Below, piece by piece: positions 11,332 through 20,494 of a stretch of 64,000 bases of DNA. The stretch comes from Mesostigma viride (taxonomy: Eukaryota > Streptophyta > Mesostigmatophyceae > Mesostigmatales > Mesostigmataceae). A program made the position numbers and the translations under genes. The notes beneath the pieces are model-generated. The model did no database searches. It saw nothing but the letters and a program-made list of their open reading frames with translations, and was not told the DNA's origin. The stretch is taken from assembly GCA_009746045.1 (NCBI GenBank), contig RPFO01000115.1:305067-369066 (forward strand), written 5' to 3'. Numbering within the stretch: position 1 is the stretch's first letter; every line of letters starts with the position of its first letter.

Positions 11332-11898
11332 CCCCCCTTGCATACAATGTGCCTGTTCCCCCTTGCTCAGAGAAACCTATAGCTAGTGAGGGTATAGCCG
11401 GGTACACTCCCATGGCACCCCCCTTACACGGCTATCTGGTTGGAGCTGAGAGGAGACTTGATGACTGTAGCCCCCAGGTGTCCCTGGGAGTGCGCCACAG
11501 TGGCGGTCGCTTGGAGAATGCCGGTGACCCTAGAAAACCTTGGTTGTGGCTGCTGTTGCTGGGAAAAATGCTGGGACCCTGGAAAGACATCCGGTGGCCC
11601 CCAGGTGTCCCTGGGAGTGCGCCACAGGAGAAAAGAACACAGGTTGACTGGTTGATGCTGGTACTGCAGTACTGGTCACTGCTGGCTGCTGGCATGAAGA
11701 CCTGCACCTGTCACGTCTGGCAGGGTGGGCGACTAGCCGCTAGCAATGCAGGAGGGCCAGAGGACGGGTTGGGGGGGCTGGCTGCTGTCGCCTGCTGCAG
11801 TGCAGGTTGAAAAGCTCCAGGGCCCACGTCTGGTGCTAGCTGGGCCCAGCTGGCTGCTACCCCTTGTTCCCTGTCCCGGGGGGAGCTGGATAAGGCGT
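11332..11898. other. Element E non-coding internal region
   Basis: 567 bp between the E gag stop and the LTR. It contains two copies of a block with CCCAGGTGTCCCTGGGAGTG (near 11473 and 11600). No protease, integrase or RT remnant was recognised. Confidence 0.6.
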
Positions 11899-12789
11899 TT
11901 AGAAGCAGAAACCGGGGGGGAGGTCGGGGGCCTCGTGGGAGGGCGCCGGGGTGTCGGTGGTGTGGTGGGCGGCGGGCCCGCCGGTGTTGCCGCGAGTGTT
12001 CCGTAGGTGAGGATACTTCCACCAGCAGGTGGGCTCCTGATGAGAGGTGCGACCGCAGTGGGTGCAGCTGGGCCGCTGGGTCCCGCCATTGTGACCGCCA
12101 CGCCCCCTGCCACGCCCGGTGCCACGGCCACCGCGTCCAGAGTGGGAGGTATGATACACCCCGGTGGCCTCCGCGGAATCTTTGTTACCGTGCACAAGGT
12201 CCCAGGCCTTAAGAAGTGCCGCCTTAGTTTCCTGTAGGGTGATACCGTCCCCAAGGTTCAATTGGGCAAGGGACGGAAGCAACTCCTCGGTCACGCCGGC
12301 GAGCAGATTCTCGGCTAGATCCTCCGGTGCCATTTTGGCGCCGGTGGCAATCAGGTCGTTATAAGTTAATTCCCCGTCGGTTATATATTGCCGCATTGTG
12401 ACGCCGGGTTCCAGCTTCATTCGATTTAGCTTGCGGCGTAGTGCTCGCCGGTTGCTCATCTGCAGTTTGAGATGCTCATATTCTTCACAGATGCGATGAT
12501 ATGCCACGCTGCCAGTTTTCTGAGTAACACTGTTTGCCACTTTGAGTGCCGGTCCAACGAGGCACTGACAAAGGGCCGCAAAAAGAATCAGGTCGCGTTC
12601 CTCATTGACCTCGGTGCCAAGCAGGACAGACAGCATCCCGAATGCTGTCACTACGGCCAGAAAAGGAATCTTCGTGTTATCCCACTTTACTGGGTCGAGG
12701 CCGTCGAACTGTGTAATATTTTTGCAGGCCTGTAGAATGTTGAGATCTTTCGTCGCTTTCGTAGCTGCTGCTGTCGCGGCTGCGGACAT
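11899..12789 (-). CDS. Element E gag (copia UBN2-type) with CCHC knuckle
   Basis: 296 residues, ATG at 12789 (MSAAATAAATKATKD). The N-terminal two thirds match the helical copia gag plan (FDGLDPVKWDNTK; YEHLKLQMSNRRALRRKL). A Gly/Arg-rich stretch (GRGGRGTGRGRGRGG) precedes a CCHC knuckle CTHCGRTSHQEPTC (about residue 240). It ends LPPGFCF-stop. The gag of element G has the same LPPGFC string just where its pol begins, so E looks like a relative that lost everything after gag. Packages RNA in the virus-like particle; likely depends on G-like pol in trans. Confidence 0.85.
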   Translation of the reverse strand: MSAAATAAATKATKDLNILQACKNITQFDGLDPVKWDNTKIPFLAVVTAFGMLSVLLGTEVNEERDLILFAALCQCLVGPALKVANSVTQKTGSVAYHRICEEYEHLKLQMSNRRALRRKLNRMKLEPGVTMRQYITDGELTYNDLIATGAKMAPEDLAENLLAGVTEELLPSLAQLNLGDGITLQETKAALLKAWDLVHGNKDSAEATGVYHTSHSGRGGRGTGRGRGRGGHNGGTQRPSCTHCGRTSHQEPTCWWKYPHLRNTRGNTGGPAAHHTTDTPAPSHEAPDLPPGFCF

Positions 12790-13103
12790 GATTGTCTCGG
12801 CAAGGTTAAAATCTGGTCACAACCGAGTCTCGGCAAGGTGAAAATCTGGAGACAGCCGAGAAAGCCGGAGACGCTCAATCCGTAATGGTAAAGATTAAGA
12901 CTAATATGCGACGATGGTTGAGAACAGCAAATACGAGGTAGAGACGATCGTCTAAATACTGGAGTTCTTGAATTTCGATACAGGGAAGCCCGTCTAGGAT
13001 ATGCACGACTGGCATAAAGTGCCGACGTCGGATTCAGGGAGTCAATTTGCCCGATAAATCGGACCAGTTTCAGCAATTTAGTAGGCCACCCCGCTCGATA
13101 CCA
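12790..13103. other. Element E 5' leader with primer-binding site
   Basis: Leader between the 5' LTR (right side) and the gag ATG. On the minus strand the LTR end TTTTGACA is followed at once by TGGTATCGAGCGGGG, a primer site of the half-initiator-Met-tRNA type used by many Copia elements. Confidence 0.7.
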
Positions 13104-13269
13104 TGTCAAAATGTAAGACAGGTGGCAGGCTTAAAGATCGAATAATGCTTTACTGATTTTATATATTGACTTTGAGTCGGCGTACAAACGGGGTAGCCAT
13201 GACAATTGCAGGGGCAACATTAAGTGGAAAAACACACTGTCGCAGTATCCGTCGATCTGGAAATAATCT
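13104..13269 (-). repeat. Element E 5' LTR, first fragment
   Basis: 166 bp equal to 10800-10965. It is broken after AATCT by element F. Confidence 0.92.
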
Positions 13270-13405
13270 TCTATTAACCGTGGAACTCCAGGGTAACCAG
13301 ACTCTTTATTAAAACAATGAGTGGAGCACATACAAAAGGCAGGCCACATCCCGGCCGCCGATGCTCATGGGAACACTTATTGCTTGGCAAAGGCTAGCCT
13401 TACCC
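13270..13405 (-). repeat. Element F split direct repeat B2
   Basis: 136 bp, TCTATTAACCGTGG...GCTAGCCTTACCC on the plus strand. Identical by eye to 13865-14000. Confidence 0.93.
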
Positions 13406-13430
13406 CCAAACACGCAGGGAGGGTGGGCGG

Positions 13431-13864
13431 GAAAAGAAAAGAGGCCGACCTTAGCTAGGTGGGTTTGTTTTTGTCCTTTTTTGCGTGTCATGCGGCCTTG
13501 GCCCGGACGGCATTTTTTCGCCACGCAAATGTTGCGTCTGAACAAATGACGCAATGTGGCGTTCTAATTGCCGGCAGCTTACGTAAGGCTGCCGGGGCTA
13601 TTAGGTCACATATTGCGTGAGAGAAAGAATCTAGATCTAGTTAATCACTACGCCATGAGCCAAGAAACCTAGACAGTGGCAGGTTTATATCTCAACGTAG
13701 CTCCTGCCACCTGGCCAAGAAAAAACTGGCCAAAGCTTTGGCCACGACTGATCCGGATCAGGCCGCACCGGCCTCAAAAGGTTTGTCACGTGAACCCAAT
13801 AACCTAGCTATAGCGGCTACCCTTCCATCTCACTATAAAGAAACTATGTTCAGAGAACCACGAT
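13431..13864 (-). repeat. Element F split direct repeat A2
   Basis: 434 bp matching 18338-18771. It includes a 20-bp-scale inverted pair around CAGCTTACGTAAGCTGCC. Confidence 0.93.
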
Positions 13865-14000
13865 TCTATTAACCGTGGAACTCCAGGGTAACCAGACTCT
13901 TTATTAAAACAATGAGTGGAGCACATACAAAAGGCAGGCCACATCCCGGCCGCCGATGCTCATGGGAACACTTATTGCTTGGCAAAGGCTAGCCTTACCC
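13865..14000 (-). repeat. Element F split direct repeat B1
   Basis: 136 bp matching 13270-13405, directly joined to A2. Confidence 0.93.
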
Positions 14001-14072
14001 TTATATCCCTCCCTGGCGATCCATGCCAGGGGCAAAGAACCTAGCATAATGACAGAGAAATGAACAACCAAA

Positions 14073-17000
14073 TTAGGTGGAGGGCAATTTCAAAATAGCC
14101 CGCCAGGCCCGAGGGGGGCAGGCGGCCATGGCCCGAAGAATAACCTCAGGCAGCTGCACCTCCAAACTGCGGTGCAAGCCCACATAATGGGCAACCGTGG
14201 AGCTGCTAAGCCAGCGCCCCCGGCCCTGGATGTCCCCCATGCTGCGACCCGCGAGGAAATCGTGAGTGGCACCTCCATGCCGCAGCCCGTGAATGGTGAA
14301 AATCTGGGCGACCCCCAAGGCCTGACTCGCAGCCTGCCAAATGCGCCGGAATTGCGGGTAGGTGAAAGGGAACACGGCCTCCCAAGCGTGCTTACCCGCG
14401 ATGCAGTGACGGAGGATGGTTTCAGACATCACATCTTCTACCACCACTGACTGAGTCTTGCCCTTAGAGGTCTTGGTAGACCTCAGCAGTAGGGCGCCCC
14501 GTTGAGCCGGCCCAAGCCGAACGTCAGGCTGGAGGCGCACATGGCCAACACGGAGGTTCAGCGCCTCCGAGATTCGCAGGTAATGGCGGAACACGATGAC
14601 AACCAGCAGGCCCGCAAGGCGCTGACCTTGCATGACCATCGTGCTGGCAAGTGCAAACGCCGCCTCCCATGGAATGGGAGGAGGGGCACGGGGGGGCACA
14701 AGTGTTTTCCACCCAGCGAGGACGCCACGGGCCAAGTCCCACCGCTTCACCATACCGGGATAATAAAGTTGCAACCCCATCAAGGCATTGACACACACTT
14801 GGCGGCTGTACCCCCGAAAATGAGCCCAGGCGACATACGCACAAAATGTCTCCTCAAGGGTGTCAGCTCGTGACGATGACCCGTCCGCCCGCCCACCAGC
14901 CTCCCACCAAGTCAAGAGGGAATCAAGACCACGACGGTAGGCCAGCAAAGTAGCCGGCTTTACTTTCCCCTCTAGCAATGGAAGGTAGCTAACAGGTGCA
15001 GGGGGCCCCGGGTTAGGATGGATGCCTTCCGCGGTCAGGTCGCGCACCCAGCCTGCCAAGAAAGTCGCCATGGATTGGCCGCGAGAAACGCCATCGGCTG
15101 GTTGAAGTGCACTCGGCGTCCACACCCACTGGGAACGACTCCCCGTGGCGAGGGTCAGCGCGCACAAGCGGCGGCACTGCTTGTTGAGCTTGTGGGATGA
15201 GGACCGCCCCTTAGCCAAGCAGCCCAACGCCGCGGTGGAGTCCACCAACCTCACCACCCGCTTGCCTCGGTTTGCCAAGCTGCGCGCACTCCTCTCCACG
15301 CCCTTCACTGCAGCCCGCACCTCCTTCTCGTTGATGTGCATCCCCGGATCCCGCCAACGACTCCGGACCCCAACCCGCCATTGCTGGCTAGTGATTGCTT
15401 GTTGCGCCCGCGCGCTCAGTGGCCTAGGGCCAGCGTAGGCCACCTCACTTGGTATGAGCAAAGTCGGGTACCCCCGCACCTCTCGTGCCCTCGCCAGCTC
15501 CGTCACATCGCCCGGCTCCATGGTTGCGTACACGACACCTTGCCCGTAGGTGGACGCGTCAGATGCAACCACCTCACGGGCCAAAGGTGCGCTTCGGTCA
15601 ACCCTTAGCATGGGAGCCAAGGCCAGGGCACACTCTAACTCCTCCCGCACCCCGGCCCACAGCACCCAGGATCGCTGCCCCCACCCTTGCAGGCTGATGA
15701 ATTTGAAACATTGCTGCCAAATGGACAAGCAGCTGCGGCTTAACATCTGCAGCCACAACCACCGCCCCAAGACGGCAGCCAGCCCCTCGGCCGTAGCTCG
15801 GCCTCGAGTGAGTATAGCCTGCGTGTGGGCGATCACAAGGTTGAGCTGCTTGACCGTTGGTTCCAGCACGCCGTTCCGTCGGTGCACCACCCCTAGGGCT
15901 TCTAGCTCGTCCCCTTCCAGGCTCGCCATCTTAGTCTTCTCCTTAGACGGCACAAGGTTGTTAGGGAGGTAGCCTTCCTCAATAGCGCGCGTGATGAGCT
16001 GGTTCACCGCCTCGCAGGTCCGCCCGTTGCTGGCCACCAAGTCATCAATAGTGATGGACAGCATGGGGGCAGGGGGGTTTTCCAGGTCAATCTGAAGCTC
16101 CCCGGCGCGCTCCTCCTTGTACTCGATGGCCAAGCGCAGTGGCTGGCCACACTCGTCGCGCACCAAGGTGAGCTCACCTGCGCTTGAGAGGTAGTTGACC
16201 TGGCGCCTCGGATCCAGGGCACCGGTCATGTAGAGCACCATCTCATGGATGGCCTCCCCCAGCGCCACCGCATGGGAATGTCCCATGGCCAGCACCTTGA
16301 GCACGGGCCACACCTTCCGCCTGGGCCCTGCCAGACCTACGCTAGTCGACCACACACTAGGAAGCCCTTGGTAGTCCCACCACCACTCGGGCACCTCGAT
16401 GGAATAGTAGTATGACACGAGGTCGCTCTTGGCGCAGTAGCACCAGCCTTTGATGTAGACCTCCACGAGGATGCCCAGGTGGGGTAGCAGGATCTTGGGG
16501 GGGTCCACCCACAGCAGGTTGCCCAGCTTCCTGTTGACGATGAACCGAAGCTCACCCACCCCCTTGGCCACTCCAAAGCAGCCATCCACCCACTTGGGCC
16601 GCCTCTCCCGGAACGCCACCATGCCCACGCCCGCTGCCCGGCTCATGAGCTTGCCCCATTCAGCCATGGAGCATCCCCGGCTGGGCTTGGGCACATTCCA
16701 ATACTTTGCGCTCGCCACGACCGCTGGCTTGATGCAGTTCTCTTCGCTGGCATATATCTCCCGCCAGCTCGGCCGCATAGCCAACAGGTCGAGCAGCCGT
16801 GCCTTCCCCGCCACCTCCGCCTTTGGTAGACTCACCGCGTCCGCGCGCAGTTGTTCATACTTATTCTGCTTCCCATATATTGCATCAGCACCTTCTTGCT
16901 CCTGGCCTGTCGCAACGCCCCCTACGCGGCGACTGTGCCAGGTGCAGTGCCTCTTGACCCTCGCAAGGGCCTCCTCCCTCCCCTTAGAGCACGCCCCTCT

Positions 17001-17516
17001 AGGGTTAGGAGGAGGGTCTTGCCCCCCTCCCCACAGCCAATTAAGCCAACGCACTACCTTGCATTGCAGTGTGTACTCGCGGTGGCGGCGCGTGGCACGC
17101 TGTCGCCGGCGTGCCGATCTCACCCTGCCCCACGCGGTGTACGCTGGCCTAAGTGGGTATGGCAGCGGGAAAAGGGAGCGGTCCCGCTGGGATTCTATTT
17201 CCCTACTTGTTGAGCCTTGCTGAGCTTGTCCAAGAGGATGGCAGTTTGGAGAGCTGCCTTGACAGCCGGGGTGGCTGACAGTGCAGCCTCCTCCCCCAAT
17301 GGCAGGAGGTGGCTGGCCACCTTCCACCCCCCCCCTCCTTGCCCTTCCACCTGCAGCAAGGCCGCCACCACCCTCATTAGGTACTCCATGCCCACAAGCT
17401 CCCCGGCTGCTGAGCCCAGCTCCTTGAGAAGGGTGTCCATGGCCAATGCAATGTTCATGACAATTTTCCTGTTCTCCATGTTCCGCCAATTTCCAGGCTT
17501 TACCGTCATGACCCAC
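14073..17516 (-). CDS. Element F RT-RNase H-tyrosine recombinase polyprotein
   Basis: Open frame up to 1147 residues. Roughly the first 107 codons overlap ORF1 in another frame and are probably not translated. RT is recognised by CAKSDLVSYYYSIEVP and the active-site string LSITIDDLVASN (about residue 490). RNase H has VVASDAST (about 650), INEKEVRAAVKG, VVRLVDSTAALG and WTPSALQPADGVS. The linker to the recombinase contains GIHPNPGP (15000-15026). The tyrosine recombinase has catalytic Arg in LRISEALNLR (about 985), the box HGLRHGGATH (about 1076) and the nucleophile in AHYVG (about 1108). All catalytic motifs look intact. No ATG is present between the end of ORF1 and MRPSWREIY, so expression may use frameshifting or reinitiation. 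Confidence 0.94.
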   Translation of the reverse strand: MGHDGKAWKLAEHGEQENCHEHCIGHGHPSQGAGLSSRGACGHGVPNEGGGGLAAGGRARRGGVEGGQPPPAIGGGGCTVSHPGCQGSSPNCHPLGQAQQGSTSREIESQRDRSLFPLPYPLRPAYTAWGRVRSARRRQRATRRHREYTLQCKVVRWLNWLWGGGQDPPPNPRGACSKGREEALARVKRHCTWHSRRVGGVATGQEQEGADAIYGKQNKYEQLRADAVSLPKAEVAGKARLLDLLAMRPSWREIYASEENCIKPAVVASAKYWNVPKPSRGCSMAEWGKLMSRAAGVGMVAFRERRPKWVDGCFGVAKGVGELRFIVNRKLGNLLWVDPPKILLPHLGILVEVYIKGWCYCAKSDLVSYYYSIEVPEWWWDYQGLPSVWSTSVGLAGPRRKVWPVLKVLAMGHSHAVALGEAIHEMVLYMTGALDPRRQVNYLSSAGELTLVRDECGQPLRLAIEYKEERAGELQIDLENPPAPMLSITIDDLVASNGRTCEAVNQLITRAIEEGYLPNNLVPSKEKTKMASLEGDELEALGVVHRRNGVLEPTVKQLNLVIAHTQAILTRGRATAEGLAAVLGRWLWLQMLSRSCLSIWQQCFKFISLQGWGQRSWVLWAGVREELECALALAPMLRVDRSAPLAREVVASDASTYGQGVVYATMEPGDVTELARAREVRGYPTLLIPSEVAYAGPRPLSARAQQAITSQQWRVGVRSRWRDPGMHINEKEVRAAVKGVERSARSLANRGKRVVRLVDSTAALGCLAKGRSSSHKLNKQCRRLCALTLATGSRSQWVWTPSALQPADGVSRGQSMATFLAGWVRDLTAEGIHPNPGPPAPVSYLPLLEGKVKPATLLAYRRGLDSLLTWWEAGGRADGSSSRADTLEETFCAYVAWAHFRGYSRQVCVNALMGLQLYYPGMVKRWDLARGVLAGWKTLVPPRAPPPIPWEAAFALASTMVMQGQRLAGLLVVIVFRHYLRISEALNLRVGHVRLQPDVRLGPAQRGALLLRSTKTSKGKTQSVVVEDVMSETILRHCIAGKHAWEAVFPFTYPQFRRIWQAASQALGVAQIFTIHGLRHGGATHDFLAGRSMGDIQGRGRWLSSSTVAHYVGLHRSLEVQLPEVILRAMAACPPRAWRAILKLPST

Positions 17517-18250
17517 GACCGGATTCCCATCCCATTGTCGCTGGCGTCCTCCAACACCCCCGGCAGCACCCGCTCCGAAACCCGATATTTCACGCTCTTG
17601 GCTCGGCTTGGCAGCGCCACCCCTTTCGAGGCCTTGAAGTGGCTTCCCGCCCCCTCCATTCCTCCCAGCGCTGCCTTCAAACCTTGCATGAATTTCTCGG
17701 CTGCGACCTCCCCCTCCTCGTCCTCCTCGTCGTCCTGATTTTCGGTTTCCGGAGGTGCCCCAACGAATGTCGCCAACCTCGCCCTCATTTCCTTTCCGAC
17801 AGCCCCCCCACCTGCCGAAACCTTGGCCGCGCCTTTCGGCTTGGCCATTTTTCGCTGCGCAGGTGTCGTTGGTGGCAGCGCCTGATCCTCCTCCTCGTCC
17901 GCCGCGAGATCTGCCACGGCCAGCAGTTTTGCCACCAACGTTCCGTTTGGGTCACGTGCGTCCAACACGTCGCCAACATCAACGTGATCGGCCAGCAACT
18001 GCACGACAGACTTCAGCTGGCTCGAGCTCCACGAGCTGGCGTCCGTCACCCAGTCCTCGGCACCGAAGACCTGCTCGACTGCCCCCACCGCCTCTGCGGG
18101 GCTGATGCACTTGGCGAGCAGAGTGGCGAGCTGCTTCTTTTTGGCGCTGAAGGCGACTGGCGCGTGACTGGCGGCAGCAGCCCGCGGTGTGGGCGTCCCG
18201 TCCTCCCCGCGCGCTGCCTGCCCTCCTGTAGCTTTGCGCCCCTTCGGCAT
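17195..18250 (-). CDS. Element F ORF1, gag-like protein
   Basis: 351 residues, ATG at 18250 (MPKGRKATGG). Basic Gly/Ala-rich N-terminus, an acidic patch (DDEEDEEGE, about residue 175), then a helical C-terminal half. It sits 5' of RT-RH-YR as ORF1 does in DIRS-like elements and overlaps the downstream frame. No zinc knuckle. Probably the structural RNA-binding protein by position; no family recognised from sequence. Confidence 0.75.
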   Translation of the reverse strand: MPKGRKATGGQAARGEDGTPTPRAAAASHAPVAFSAKKKQLATLLAKCISPAEAVGAVEQVFGAEDWVTDASSWSSSQLKSVVQLLADHVDVGDVLDARDPNGTLVAKLLAVADLAADEEEDQALPPTTPAQRKMAKPKGAAKVSAGGGAVGKEMRARLATFVGAPPETENQDDEEDEEGEVAAEKFMQGLKAALGGMEGAGSHFKASKGVALPSRAKSVKYRVSERVLPGVLEDASDNGMGIRSWVMTVKPGNWRNMENRKIVMNIALAMDTLLKELGSAAGELVGMEYLMRVVAALLQVEGQGGGGWKVASHLLPLGEEAALSATPAVKAALQTAILLDKLSKAQQVGK

Positions 18251-18337
18251 TGCTGCTCAGGGCCAAAAATGGCTCCGACAGTACAGGTTCGTCAAACCAG
18301 AGGTTCGTTTCCCCTGGCTTGCTGTCGCCGCCCTCGT

Positions 18338-18771
18338 GAAAAGAAAAGAGGCCGACCTTAGCTAGGTGGGTTTGTTTTTGTCCTTTTTTGCGTGTCATGC
18401 GGCCTTGGCCCGGACGGCATTTTTTCGCCACGCAAATGTTGCGTCTGAACAAATGACGCAATGTGGCGTTCTAATTGCCGGCAGCTTACGTAAGGCTGCC
18501 GGGGCTATTAGGTCACATATTGCGTGAGAGAAAGAATCTAGATCTAGTTAATCACTACGCCATGAGCCAAGAAACCTAGACAGTGGCAGGTTTATATCTC
18601 AACGTAGCTCCTGCCACCTGGCCAAGAAAAAACTGGCCAAAGCTTTGGCCACGACTGATCCGGATCAGGCCGCACCGGCCTCAAAAGGTTTGTCACGTGA
18701 ACCCAATAACCTAGCTATAGCGGCTACCCTTCCATCTCACTATAAAGAAACTATGTTCAGAGAACCACGAT
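18338..18771 (-). repeat. Element F split direct repeat A1
   Basis: 434-bp 5' repeat in coding orientation, GAAAAGAAAAGAGG...AGAACCACGAT on the plus strand; identical by eye to 13431-13864. Confidence 0.93.
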
Positions 18772-19137
18772 ACGGTATAAGTTAAAGTGCATCCAGCCGC
18801 CACACACAAGTGGGTGGCTTACATCAACACTAAAATGATGCGTCAGATCACTAGTATGCAAGTACAAGGACATTGCGCCTCCAGGGCAGCACTTAGTGAA
18901 CATAGGGTCGGCGCGTAGCGCGGAGCCAGGCAAATTTTGTCAGACGGCTACAGTACCACTGGTTACAGTACCACTGGTTACAGTACCACTAGGGTACGGA
19001 TGTCAGCTAACTAAGATATTTAGCTAACTAATATATTTAGTAAAATGTAGAAGAAAGTAGTCATATAAGTTCCGGTATACCCGAAACTAGCACACTCAAT
19101 TAAAAGACTGTCAGGCATATTGGGGCATATCCTGACA
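18772..19137 (-). repeat. Element E 5' LTR, second fragment
   Basis: 366 bp equal to 10966-11331. It ends TGACA and is followed by the TSD AATGC. Confidence 0.92.
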
Positions 19138-19138
19138 A

Positions 19139-20488
19139 ATGCTTCGTAACACGCGCGGGGGCGGCAGCGGGAGCGGGGCGAGAGCGGGGGATGGCGGGGG
19201 TGAGGCAAGGGCAGACACGGGCAGCCCTGCCAACGTCGTGCCAGAGGGACAGGCAATCCCAACGGCAGAGGGCGTCAATGGCAGGAGGGCGTCCAACCGG
19301 AAGAGGAAAGAGGTGGCACAAGGGGAGGAGCGTGCAGGGTGGCCAACCGACGGCGTGGTGCTGACGGGGGAGGGCCAGACTGATGCTGAACGGCAAGCAC
19401 CTGGTAAGAGACCATGTGTGCCTCCGTCTGGTGTTCCTGCAGCTCATGTTCCTGCGCCATTAGCACCAGTAGGAGCTGCTGTCATTGGCAGTGACCCTCG
19501 TGCTTTGCCTGGGACTAGACCTCATATGAGTGCTGTGGCTGTGATGAATGGCCAGAAGCCTCTCAAGCCTCCTGTGGGACAGGAAGAGCTAGACAAGTGG
19601 TTGGAGGATATGGAGCTAGTTTCATGCTCTGTAGATCCCACTGTCAACCTTGTGCAGGTATTCCACACATCCACGACTAATAGGGATTCAAGTGAGAGGG
19701 TGAGGGACAAGGCTAGGCAGGCTGTCAAGGACAAGCTGACTTGGTCTCAGTTCCTAGAGGGCCTACGTCAGGAGTTTTCTGATAAGGTACTCAACCTCAC
19801 TAATCACTATAAGCTCAGCTATGATACCTTTGAGATCAAGGGCACAATAGCTGAGGAGCTGCAGCGGCTCACACGCATCAGGGAGAAGGGGGCCAAGCAT
19901 GGCTTCAATCTGACTGATAGAGCAGTGGCAGATTACTTCCTGGATCGCATGGGGCTGAGTGTCGATGGGAGAAATGCAGCTAGGATGTTTGCTGATCAGA
20001 CAGATGGGACGTGGCCAGCCTTGCAAAAGGTTATTTTCAATATCCGTCCATCTGACAATGCTGCTTGTAAGGCAATCCAGGTGACTGGTGCCCCTTCCGC
20101 CTCCGCTCATCAGGTCCATGGTGACGCCCCTGGGCAGGGTGCTCAGGGAGAAACCAGACCTAGTAGGCGTCAGAGGGCTAACAGGCGCAGGCAGAATGGT
20201 AACCAGGGTGGCAAGGGCCAGCAGCAGGGATCCAAAGGCAAGGGTCAGCAGCAGGCTGGTGGTCACCAGGGTGGTCAGCAGAACAAGGGTGGCCAAGGGC
20301 AAGGCAAGAGCCAGGGCCAGGGCACCCAGGCCAGTCAGAGCAGCCAGAACCAGGGTAGCCTGAAGAAGGCTGCTGCTGGGAAGGATGACAAATGCTTTGG
20401 ATGTGGCAAGACGGGTCATTGGCGACGTGACTGCCCAGACCAGGCCAAGTCTGCTGGAGCAGGCTCTGGCCAGGTGGGTAAGCCATGA
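19139..20488 (+). CDS. Element A gag with CCHC knuckle
   Basis: 449 residues from the ATG at 19139, which is formed inside the duplicated AATGC. Low-complexity N-terminus, then a helical gag domain (about 140-320; KPPVGQEELDKWLED, RLTRIREKGAKHGFNL). A Gln/Gly/Lys-rich tract (about 340-410) precedes the CCHC knuckle CFGCGKTGHWRRDC (about 420). The region around AKHGFNL resembles ARAHGFNV in element J, showing kinship. The frame ends in TGA, and the same frame reopens immediately into integrase (20489 onward), so gag and pol are separated by a single stop. Binds and packages element RNA. Confidence 0.88.
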   Translation: MLRNTRGGGSGSGARAGDGGGEARADTGSPANVVPEGQAIPTAEGVNGRRASNRKRKEVAQGEERAGWPTDGVVLTGEGQTDAERQAPGKRPCVPPSGVPAAHVPAPLAPVGAAVIGSDPRALPGTRPHMSAVAVMNGQKPLKPPVGQEELDKWLEDMELVSCSVDPTVNLVQVFHTSTTNRDSSERVRDKARQAVKDKLTWSQFLEGLRQEFSDKVLNLTNHYKLSYDTFEIKGTIAEELQRLTRIREKGAKHGFNLTDRAVADYFLDRMGLSVDGRNAARMFADQTDGTWPALQKVIFNIRPSDNAACKAIQVTGAPSASAHQVHGDAPGQGAQGETRPSRRQRANRRRQNGNQGGKGQQQGSKGKGQQQAGGHQGGQQNKGGQGQGKSQGQGTQASQSSQNQGSLKKAAAGKDDKCFGCGKTGHWRRDCPDQAKSAGAGSGQVGKP

Positions 20489-20494
20489 CTTGAG

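Larger units (their letters stand above)
13270..18771 (-). mobile_element. PAT/Ngaro-type DIRS retrotransposon F with split direct repeats
   Basis: 5502-bp element inserted in an LTR of E without a target-site duplication. In coding (minus) orientation it has repeat A1 (18771-18338, 434 bp), ORF1, ORF2, then B1 (14000-13865, 136 bp), A2 (13864-13431, 434 bp), a 25-bp spacer and B2 (13405-13270, 136 bp). This A1-ORFs-B1-A2-B2 order is the split-direct-repeat signature of PAT and Ngaro elements. The two ends, joined, give the internal B1/A2 junction exactly (CCACGAT-TCTATTAACC), as expected of a circular intermediate used by a tyrosine recombinase. Confidence 0.95.
10800..19137 (-). mobile_element. 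Non-autonomous copia-like LTR element E (gag only), interrupted by F
   Basis: LTRs run TGTCA...TGACA. The left copy is intact (10800-11331, 532 bp); the right copy is split by element F into 13104-13269 (166 bp) and 18772-19137 (366 bp), again 532 bp. TSD is AATGC (10795-10799 and 19138-19142). In minus orientation the 5' LTR is followed by a TGGTATCGAG primer site (13103 downward), and a polypurine GGGGGG lies next to the other LTR (11332-11337). The internal part is only about 1.77 kb and encodes gag alone, so pol must come from elsewhere. Confidence 0.93.

Noticed and set aside
18460-18500. Rho-independent-like hairpin in the F repeat (CGGCAGCTTACG...GCTGCCGG)
   Set aside because: Present in both A repeats of a eukaryotic retroelement; a bacterial terminator makes no sense here. 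Kept only as part of the repeat.
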